The notes under the pieces are model-generated. The model was given only the letters and a program-made list of their open reading frames with translations, made no database searches and had not been told where the DNA came from. The position numbers and the translations under genes are program-made. Of a DNA stretch of 5,943 bases, positions 1-5,186 are shown piece after piece (within the stretch, counting starts at the first letter, position 1; the number at the start of each line of letters is the position of its first letter). Source of the stretch: Azovibrio restrictus (lineage in GTDB: Bacteria; Pseudomonadota; Gammaproteobacteria; Burkholderiales; Rhodocyclaceae); the NCBI GenBank assembly GCA_003252145.1, contig QKDJ01000045.1, positions 1-5,943 of the forward strand, given 5' to 3'.

Positions 1-5
1 CGCAT
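1..5 (-). CDS. hemY: Start of a downstream gene, probably hemY (only first bases)
   Basis: On the minus strand an ATG at 5-3 follows the hemX stop codon after three bases (TAA, CCC, ATG), and the window ends two bases later. In many beta- and gammaproteobacteria hemY, which encodes a membrane-anchored TPR protein of the porphyrin operon, directly follows hemX. The tight spacing fits that arrangement. No protein sequence beyond the initiating Met can be read, so the identity is inferred purely from gene order. Confidence 0.4.
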
Positions 6-8
6 GGG

Positions 9-1043
9 TTAATGCTTTTCCCGGGCAGTCTTGACGTTTTCCAGGGCGGTCAGACTGTCGTTGAGGGAAGGCTGCTCTGCCGTGATTTCCGTGGCTGACA
101 GTTGCTTGAGCGCTGCCAGGGCCGCCTGGACGGATTTTTCTTCCAGATTGAAATAGCGTTCGATCCAGCCATGGGCAGCCTTCAATTCATTGCGGAAGGT
201 CCATTGGTCCCGGGACAGGAGGGCCAGACGAGCGTTGAGCAGACGGAGTTTGAGGTTTTCCCGCAGCATCAGACTTTGTTCCGGGGTCAGGAGCACCGTG
301 TCCTGCCGGTCAAAGCGCTGGATACGCACCATGCTGCGCAGTTCCTGCCATGCTTCATGGACCAGGCTGGCCCACCAGCTATCTGGATAAGCTTCCCCTT
401 CCTGGCTGGGACTGGGGCTGTTGAGGGGACGCAGATCCATGGCCAGGGGCAGGGTGTCGATGCCCACGATGACGTTTTCCAGGCGCAGGTTCATACCCGG
501 GGCGTCTACGAAAGGCATGGCGCGCAGCCGTTCCAGGTCCCGGGCCAGGGTGCGGCGCAGGGGCAGGAACTGGGGTCGATCCTGGCGGCTCAGGCGGTTG
601 TCGGCTGCCTGCAGGGCCAGGATGGCTGCCTGGACATTGCCGGAGAGTTGCAATTGCTGCACGGCCAGGGTGATGTTCTGCTCCACTTCCGCCAGCATGG
701 CGTCATCCCGGCTCACAGCGGCCTCTTGATAGAGACTGCGCAGGGCATCGGCCTGACCCTGAAATTCATCCAGGCGTGCCTCCAGAGCGCCGTATTTGCG
801 CTGCAGTTCCGTGGTCTGCTCCATGGCCTTGCTGACCAGGGTCCGGCTTTCTTTGACCAGTTGTTCGCTATCGGCTAGGCGCCGGGCCAGTTCGGTCTGG
901 GTGTCAGCGATACGGGAGCGGGTTTCCAGCCATTGCCAGGCTGTCAGGGCCAGTAGGGCGATGACAACCCATAGCCAGGGATTGCGCCACAGGGCACGGC
1001 GGGTGGGGAGATCTGAAACAGGGGTGGGCGGAAGGTCACTCAT
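9..1043 (-). CDS. hemX: HemX-family membrane-anchored protein of the haem operon
   Basis: This encodes a 344-residue protein of the HemX family, often mis-annotated as uroporphyrinogen-III C-methyltransferase. It has no SAM-dependent methyltransferase domain. Visible features are a short Pro-rich cytoplasmic N-terminus, one membrane segment at about residues 23-38 (WLWVVIALLALTAWQW), and a charged, Gln/Glu-rich helical stretch at about 41-110 that is probably a coiled coil. A mostly helical domain follows, with the family-like patterns 'VEQNITLAVQQLQL' (120-133) and 'LTPEQSLMLRENLKLRLLNA' (252-271). Topology is probably N-in with the bulk in the periplasm. The ATG start overlaps the hemD stop by 8 bases and has no clear Shine-Dalgarno sequence, which suggests translation coupled to hemD. 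Its biochemical role is not established; the operon position suggests a scaffold or accessory part in porphyrin synthesis. The family call is firm, the function is not. Confidence 0.88.
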   Translation of the reverse strand: MSDLPPTPVSDLPTRRALWRNPWLWVVIALLALTAWQWLETRSRIADTQTELARRLADSEQLVKESRTLVSKAMEQTTELQRKYGALEARLDEFQGQADALRSLYQEAAVSRDDAMLAEVEQNITLAVQQLQLSGNVQAAILALQAADNRLSRQDRPQFLPLRRTLARDLERLRAMPFVDAPGMNLRLENVIVGIDTLPLAMDLRPLNSPSPSQEGEAYPDSWWASLVHEAWQELRSMVRIQRFDRQDTVLLTPEQSLMLRENLKLRLLNARLALLSRDQWTFRNELKAAHGWIERYFNLEEKSVQAALAALKQLSATEITAEQPSLNDSLTALENVKTAREKH

Positions 1044-1827
1044 GGTCCGGATGATTATAAGCGCATAGACCGGCCAACAAACCTGCGTCAGCCGGACCCG
1101 TCAGGTGAACCTCCTGAAACCCGGATCCCTGGGCCTTGGCGGCAATCCGTGCATGGGGGACGAACAGGGGTAGGGCCAGGAGGCGCTCTCTTCTGGGGGC
1201 CTCTGGGGCCAGTTCCAGCAGGTGGCCCAGGGATTCGCTGCTGGTAAGTAGCAAGGCATCGACACTGCCTTGATCCAGCTGCTGGAAAAATTCCGCCTGA
1301 CCGGCGCCGGGCCCACTCCGGTGATAGCAGGGAATTCGATCCACCCGGGCACCTCGGGCCTCAAGGGTGTCCCCCAGCAGTTCCCTGCCGCCGTTGCCTC
1401 GGAACAGGGCAAAACGGGAGCCCCGGATCTTCCCGGCAGCCAGTTCCGGGAGTTCCAGCAGGGCTTCGGAATCAAAACGTTCCTGGGGATAGAGGCAGGG
1501 GCTGATACCCCCTTCGGCCAGGGCACGGACAGTACTGGGTCCGACGGCCACCGCCTGCAATCCCTCGGGCCAGGGGGATTGCTTGAGCAATTGGGGCAGG
1601 GCATAGCGCACCGCATTGGGGCTGACGAAGATGGCGAATTGGTAACTGGAGAGAACCTGGGCTGCCTGGGCCAGCGGTACGGGATCGGCGGCGGGGCCGA
1701 TTTCCAGCAGGGGAAAACAGAGGGGGGTGGCGCCCAGGGATTGCAGGGCGTCCATCAATTCAGCCGCCTGCTCCCGAGGGCGGGTGACAACGATGGTCTT
1801 GCCCGCCAGGGGTAGTGGGCCCCCCAT
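1036..1827 (-). CDS. hemD: Uroporphyrinogen-III synthase
   Basis: HemD closes the linear tetrapyrrole hydroxymethylbilane into uroporphyrinogen III while inverting ring D; it is a soluble cytoplasmic enzyme. The 263-residue product has the usual length and the weakly conserved landmarks of this divergent family. These are an N-terminal 'VVTRP' (13-17), 'FVSPNAV' (67-73), 'AVGPSTVRAL' (94-103), 'LFRGNGGRELL' (141-151), 'CYHR' (167-170), 'LLTSSESL' (193-200) and a C-terminal 'ADAGLLAGL' (246-254). The reading frame stays open upstream to 1980, but that part lies inside hemC and resembles no HemD. The ATG at 1827, four bases after the hemC stop, is therefore chosen. No Shine-Dalgarno sequence is obvious, which fits translational coupling to hemC. 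The gene ends in an 8-base overlap with hemX. Some bacteria fuse HemD and HemX; here they are separate. Confidence 0.95.
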   Translation of the reverse strand: MGGPLPLAGKTIVVTRPREQAAELMDALQSLGATPLCFPLLEIGPAADPVPLAQAAQVLSSYQFAIFVSPNAVRYALPQLLKQSPWPEGLQAVAVGPSTVRALAEGGISPCLYPQERFDSEALLELPELAAGKIRGSRFALFRGNGGRELLGDTLEARGARVDRIPCYHRSGPGAGQAEFFQQLDQGSVDALLLTSSESLGHLLELAPEAPRRERLLALPLFVPHARIAAKAQGSGFQEVHLTGPADAGLLAGLCAYNHPDHE

Positions 1828-1831
1828 GGGC

Positions 1832-2767
1832 TTACTTGCAGTCAGCCAGTCTGGCCAGGATGGCATCGGCCCCCTGCTGACGCAGGGTGTCAGCCAGTTG
1901 CCGACCCAAGGCCTCGTCCTGGTCCGGGTTGCCCCGGATTTCTCCTTGCACCATCTGTTGGCCGTCTGGCGTGGAGACAAAACCCCGCAGCCAGAGCTGG
2001 CCGTTTTCCAGAATGGCGTAGCCGCCCAGAGGCACTTGGCAGGAGCCGCCCAGGGCCCGGGAGAAGGCCCGCTCGGCCTTGACGCAGTGGGCGGTTTCCG
2101 GATCGTTGAGGGGAGCTACCCAGGCGGCGGCATCGGCACGGCCATTGAGTACTTCGATGCCCAGAGCACCCTGGCCCGGGGCGGGCAGGGATTGTTCCGG
2201 GGTCAGGATGGTCTTGATCCGGTCCTTGAGGCCCAGGCGGATGAGGCCGGCGGCCGCCAGGATAATGGCGTCGTATTGGCCTTCGTCCAGCTTGCGCAGG
2301 CGGGTATCCAGATTGCCCCGCAGGCTCTTGATTTCCAGGTGCGGGTAGCGGCTGCGCAGCAAGGCTTCCCGGCGCAGGCTGGAGGTGCCGACGATGGCGC
2401 CTTCCGGCAGTTCGTCCAGGCCGACGTACTTGTTGGAGACGAAGGCATCCCGGGGGTTTTCCCGGGCGGAGATCACTGGCAGCAGAAAGCCTTCCGGCAT
2501 TTCCATGGGGACATCCTTCATGGAATGCACGGCCAGGTCGGCCCGGCCTTCCTGCATGGCCACTTCCAGTTCCTTGATGAACAGGCCCTTGCCGCCGATT
2601 TCGGCCAGGGGCCGGTCGAGAATCTGGTCACCCTGGGTGGTCATGCCCAGAATGACAACCTCGGCACCCGGATGTAGAGTGCCCAGACGCGCCTGGACGT
2701 GCTCGGCCTGCCACATGGCAAGGCGGGATTCCCGGGAGGCGATGACGATGCGGGAAGGAGTGGTCAT
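1832..2767 (-). CDS. hemC: Porphobilinogen deaminase (hydroxymethylbilane synthase)
   Basis: HemC polymerises four porphobilinogens into hydroxymethylbilane using a covalently bound dipyrromethane cofactor. The 311-residue protein is full length. It opens with '[14 protein letters not shown]' (7-20), followed by '[11 protein letters not shown]' (58-68). The catalytic Asp is D85 in 'HSMKDVP'. 'GTSSLRR' (127-133) and '[10 protein letters not shown]' (148-157) are the Arg-rich substrate and cofactor contacts, and '[11 protein letters not shown]' (195-205) is a family signature. C243 in '[11 protein letters not shown]' is the cofactor-attachment Cys. All key residues are present. The ATG at 2767 is preferred over an in-frame TTG two codons upstream, because homologues begin close to the conserved IVIASRES motif. 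Neither start has a good Shine-Dalgarno sequence. It is the first gene of the hemC-hemD-hemX-(hemY) operon and is divergent from the thioredoxin-like gene, whose start codon is directly adjacent. Confidence 0.97.
   Translation of the reverse strand: MTTPSRIVIASRESRLAMWQAEHVQARLGTLHPGAEVVILGMTTQGDQILDRPLAEIGGKGLFIKELEVAMQEGRADLAVHSMKDVPMEMPEGFLLPVISARENPRDAFVSNKYVGLDELPEGAIVGTSSLRREALLRSRYPHLEIKSLRGNLDTRLRKLDEGQYDAIILAAAGLIRLGLKDRIKTILTPEQSLPAPGQGALGIEVLNGRADAAAWVAPLNDPETAHCVKAERAFSRALGGSCQVPLGGYAILENGQLWLRGFVSTPDGQQMVQGEIRGNPDQDEALGRQLADTLRQQGADAILARLADCK
2755..2760 (+). promoter_or_regulatory. Strong ribosome-binding site that decides a TTG start
   Basis: AAGGAG (within GGGAAGGAG) lies seven bases before a TTG at 2768 in frame with the thioredoxin-like gene. 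This near-ideal Shine-Dalgarno sequence favours TTG 2768 over the in-frame GTG at 2699 or GTG at 2801. The site lies inside the first codons of hemC on the opposite strand. Confidence 0.7.
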
Positions 2768-3307
2768 TTGCAAGAAATCCAGAAAAAAAGACGGGGGCTG
2801 GTGGGCCGGATACTAGGTCTGGCGGCCCGTCTGCCAGGGGTCTGGATTCTAGCATGGCCCCTGTGGGCCGTTGCTGCGCCACCGGATGCAGTACTGACAC
2901 CGGCTTTAGACCTGCAGGCCGAAGCCCGGGCTGCGGCCCGGAGTGGTTTTCCCTTGGTGCTCATGTTCAGCCGGGAGGATTGCATCTATTGCAAAGGAGT
3001 ACGGCGGGATTATCTGGTGCCCTTGAACCGGATGCCCGAATATGCCCAGGTCCAGGTGCGGCAGATTGATCAGGATCGCAACACGCCCCTGCGGGATTTC
3101 CAGGGACAGCCCACTACCCATGCGGACTTTGCGGCCCGGGAGGGCATACGTCTGGTGCCCGTGGTGAGTTTTTACGGGCCCGATGGCCGCCAGGTGGCGG
3201 AATCCATTGTGGGTGCCCGGCTGCCGGACTTCTACCAAAGCTATCTGGAGAGCGCACTGCGGCAGGGGGCTGCGGAACTCAGCCGCAAGCCAGTTCCCGG
3301 GCGATAG
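2768..3307 (+). CDS. Exported thioredoxin-fold protein with CxxC motif
   Basis: The predicted 179-residue protein begins with a basic N-region (KKRRG, residues 6-10) and a hydrophobic segment (about 24-37), with a likely signal-peptidase site after 'AVA' (34-36). It is therefore probably periplasmic or membrane-tethered. The mature part is a single thioredoxin-like domain. Beta-strand 'FPLVLMFS' (61-68) leads into 'EDCIYCKGV', with the redox pair C72/C75. '[14 protein letters not shown]' (128-141) carries P131 at the cis-Pro position. It resembles SoxW/thioredoxin_2-type proteins seen next to haem genes in betaproteobacteria. It may reduce periplasmic disulfides, for example in cytochrome c maturation, but that is inferred from the fold and the haem context only. 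The TTG start is supported by the Shine-Dalgarno sequence at 2755-2760; GTG 2801 is a weaker alternative that keeps the hydrophobic segment. The 3' end overlaps the convergent response-regulator gene by 29 bases. Confidence 0.85.
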   Translation: MQEIQKKRRGLVGRILGLAARLPGVWILAWPLWAVAAPPDAVLTPALDLQAEARAAARSGFPLVLMFSREDCIYCKGVRRDYLVPLNRMPEYAQVQVRQIDQDRNTPLRDFQGQPTTHADFAAREGIRLVPVVSFYGPDGRQVAESIVGARLPDFYQSYLESALRQGAAELSRKPVPGR

Positions 3308-4070
3308 CCCATTGGCGGCGACTCACGGGCAATTTTTCCGGGAGTTCCTTGAGCAGGGCCCAGCCGTAGGCATCTTCCTCGTCCTGGGCTCGTTCAAATC
3401 CAGCCAGGGCGGAGCGGGTGACCAGTACGCTGCGATGCAAACGCAGGAATTGCTCCGGGTATTCTTCTTCCAGATGGGTGAGGGTTTCATCCAGCACATA
3501 TTCCCGAGCCAGAGTGCGGGCGGTCACGTATTTCAGGTCAGCCTTGAAGTAGATCACCTCTTCCACCGGGACCAGCAGGAGTCGTCCTCGCTCATGACAG
3601 GGCAGATGGGTCCGGCCATTGCCACGGACCTGCCGACCCAGTTGGGCGAGCTGTTCCACATCAGGTGCAGGCAGACGTAGCTTGGTCTTTTCCAGGGCAG
3701 CTTGCAGGCGCTGGGCGCGTACAGGCTTGAGCAGGTAATCCACCGCATTCAGCTCAAAAGCCTGTACCGCATGGTTGTCGTAGGCGGTGGTGAAAATCAC
3801 TGCGGGGGGGCAGGGGCAGCGGCCCAGGTGGGCGGCCAGTTCCAGGCCATCCATGCCGGGCATGTGAATGTCGGCCAGTACCACTTGCGGCCATTCGTCA
3901 GCGGTTTGCAGCCAAGCCAGGGCCTTGTGGCCATTGTCGGCTTCGCCCTGCACCCGGGTGGGACAGTCGGGCGCAATATCTTCCAGCAGGGTACGCAGAC
4001 GGGAACGGGCCAGGGGCTCGTCGTCTACGATCAGCAGGCTCAGGGCTTCAGGGGTTGCGGGTGTCGACAT
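3279..4070 (-). CDS. algR: AlgR/LytTR-type response regulator
   Basis: This is a 263-residue transcription factor. The N-terminal receiver domain (about 11-125) has the acidic pair D16/D17 in 'LIVDDEP', phospho-acceptor D67 in 'LADIHMPGMDG', the conserved T94/T95 and K115 in 'DYLLKPV'. After a linker, the C-terminal LytTR DNA-binding domain (about 155-258) shows 'VEEVIYFKADLKYVT' (169-183), 'LDETLTHLEE' (193-202) and 'FLRLHRSVLV' (208-217), typical of AlgR/LytR/AgrA proteins. These regulators bind short direct repeats through a beta-fold domain. The ATG at 4070 is chosen because the receiver domain starts just after it; the open frame beyond lies inside the kinase gene. It overlaps the kinase gene by 31 bases and lacks its own Shine-Dalgarno sequence, implying coupled translation. 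In Pseudomonas AlgR controls alginate and type IV pili; targets here are unknown. Confidence 0.93.
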   Translation of the reverse strand: MSTPATPEALSLLIVDDEPLARSRLRTLLEDIAPDCPTRVQGEADNGHKALAWLQTADEWPQVVLADIHMPGMDGLELAAHLGRCPCPPAVIFTTAYDNHAVQAFELNAVDYLLKPVRAQRLQAALEKTKLRLPAPDVEQLAQLGRQVRGNGRTHLPCHERGRLLLVPVEEVIYFKADLKYVTARTLAREYVLDETLTHLEEEYPEQFLRLHRSVLVTRSALAGFERAQDEEDAYGWALLKELPEKLPVSRRQWAIARELACG

Positions 4071-5065
4071 GGCAGTTCGATGGAAACCAGATAGAGGCCG
4101 TCCCGGATACCGTGCTCCAGTCGGGCCTCCATATCGTAATACAGGGCCAGGCGCTGGCGGATATTGCCCAGCGCCATGTGATTGCCGCGCTCCTCGCGAG
4201 CACTGGTTGTAGGCGGCAAGGGATTGCTGATGCGCAGATTCAGGGTGCCGTCCGCCATGCTCACTTGAATGCGGATTTCTCCTGGACCTGTACAGGGTTC
4301 GATGCCGTGATGCACGGCGTTTTCCAGCAGGGGCTGGAGCATCAGGGGAGGCACCAGAGGGTCCATGGGGACCTGTTCCACATTCCAACTTACCTGCAGC
4401 CGCTCACCCAGACGCAGCTTTTCCAGGTCAAGATACTGGCGGCCCAGGGCGATTTCACGGGATAAGGGGACCAGCTCGCGGGGGTCCTGAAGCAGGGCCC
4501 GGAACAGTTCGGCCAGTTCTTCCAGGGCGGTTTCTGCCTGCCGGGGCTGGTGCCGGATCAGGGCGGTGACGGTGTTCAGGGCATTGAACAGGAAGTGGGG
4601 GCGGATGCGGGCATTGAGGGCCTGCAGCCGGGCCTCTTCCACCCGGGGTGCCAGGGCCTGGGCCCGCAGTTCGAAGTAAAGCAGCAACAGTCCTGCTCCA
4701 ATGGCTGCCAGCAGGGCGGCGCGATGGGGGCTGGTGCCCCCGTCCAGTCCCAGGAAGCGCAGGGCATCCCAGAGCAGGGCCGCCGTGCCTCCTGCCAGGG
4801 CGATGGCCAGGGTCTGGGCGAACCTTGGGGCGCAGCGCTGTAGCAGATCGCGAGAGGCGGCCAGGATTCCCAGGTTGAGGAATAGCAAAGGTTCCAGCCA
4901 GGCGGCATTTTCCACAAAAGCCTCTAACCAGAGGCTCAGTCTTGGGGCCTGGATCAGGGCGGCGCCCAGGGCCAGGAGATTGGCGCCCAGCAGCACGCGC
5001 AACAGGACGCCCAGATTGCGCCAGTCGGGCAGGGAGTGGCCGGTGTTTTGCCGTATACTGAGCAA
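4040..5065 (-). CDS. algZ: AlgZ/FimS (LytS-type) sensor histidine kinase
   Basis: This 341-residue integral-membrane sensor kinase is the likely partner of the regulator it overlaps. Four hydrophobic segments sit at about residues 18-38, 57-75, 83-103 and 114-132, with only short loops, so there is no large extracellular sensor domain. The cytoplasmic His_kinase domain has the phospho-acceptor H157 in 'RPHFLFNALN', the hallmark of the LytS/YehU family. The ATPase part shows the N-box 'LLENAVHHG' (246-254) and a 'GNHMALGNIRQRL' segment (294-306) in place of a canonical G-box, as in AlgZ/FimS proteins. The open frame extends to a TTG at 5158, but the extra 31 residues come from AT-rich DNA, are polar and look non-coding. 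TTG 5065, nine bases after AAAGGA, starts the protein just before the conserved 'LPDWRNLGVLLRVLL' and is preferred. This start is a judgement. Confidence 0.9.
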   Translation of the reverse strand: MLSIRQNTGHSLPDWRNLGVLLRVLLGANLLALGAALIQAPRLSLWLEAFVENAAWLEPLLFLNLGILAASRDLLQRCAPRFAQTLAIALAGGTAALLWDALRFLGLDGGTSPHRAALLAAIGAGLLLLYFELRAQALAPRVEEARLQALNARIRPHFLFNALNTVTALIRHQPRQAETALEELAELFRALLQDPRELVPLSREIALGRQYLDLEKLRLGERLQVSWNVEQVPMDPLVPPLMLQPLLENAVHHGIEPCTGPGEIRIQVSMADGTLNLRISNPLPPTTSAREERGNHMALGNIRQRLALYYDMEARLEHGIRDGLYLVSIELPCRHPQPLKP

Positions 5066-5186
5066 GCTAAGGAATCCTTTTAATTGTTTATGTTGTTGAT
5101 ACTGAAGAGTATTCTTCTTTTTTCTGTCTTGGAATGCGGCATTTTTGTGTGCATTCAAATTTCTGATGACTTAGGGTAAAGCTTAT
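5066..5186. promoter_or_regulatory. AT-rich divergent intergenic region between algZ and the gspF-like gene
   Basis: This 121-base gap must hold the promoters for the kinase-regulator pair (leftward) and probably for the secretion/pilus gene (rightward). I could not assign a convincing -35/-10 pair on either strand. It contains several repeats. GAATGC (5132-5137) and GCATTC (5151-5156) form an inverted repeat, AATGC-G-GCATT (5133-5143) is a palindrome, and ATACTGA occurs at 5055-5061 and 5099-5105, 44 bases apart. GAAGA-GTAT-TCTTC (5104-5117) is followed by six Ts. These are candidate operator or terminator elements; none has been tied to a known motif. Confidence 0.5.
5075..5080 (-). promoter_or_regulatory. 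Probable ribosome-binding site for the kinase TTG start
   Basis: On the minus strand AAAGGA lies nine bases before TTG 5065. There is no ATG in a sensible place for the kinase, so this site is the main reason to choose 5065 over the far-upstream TTG at 5158. The site is part of an 11-base near-palindrome, AAGGAATCCTT (5069-5079). Confidence 0.45.

Noticed and set aside
102..878. Long plus-strand open frame (258 codons) opposite hemX
   Set aside because: It is antisense to a well-supported gene, its translation is rich in Gln/Gly/His without a domain pattern, and it fits the expected shadow of GC-rich coding DNA.
1828..1980. 51-codon upstream extension of hemD
   Set aside because: It lies wholly within the hemC 3' end in another frame and resembles no HemD sequence; ATG 1827 gives the expected length.
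1727..2677. 316-codon plus-strand open frame opposite hemD and hemC
   Set aside because: hemC here retains every catalytic motif. The opposite frame gives a low-complexity Gly/Gln/Ala-rich protein with no recognisable fold, so it is a shadow frame.
2810..2851. Minus-strand -10-like boxes TAGTAT (2815-2810) and TAGAAT (2851-2846) as hemC promoters
   Set aside because: Neither has a recognisable -35 at 16-18 bases, so I could not choose a promoter, although one must lie near here inside the thioredoxin-like gene.
3299..3337. Possible plus-strand terminator: GGGC-GATA-GCCC (3299-3310), or GCCC (3307-3310) with GGGC (3327-3330), before TTTTT (3333-3337)
   Set aside because: The stems are only four base pairs, the first is far from the T-run, and the region is coding for the response regulator, so chance is as good an explanation.
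5066..5158. N-terminal 31-residue extension of the kinase from TTG 5158
   Set aside because: The extension is polar, comes from AT-rich DNA typical of the intergenic region and precedes the point where AlgZ-type similarity begins; TTG 5065 has a plausible ribosome-binding site.
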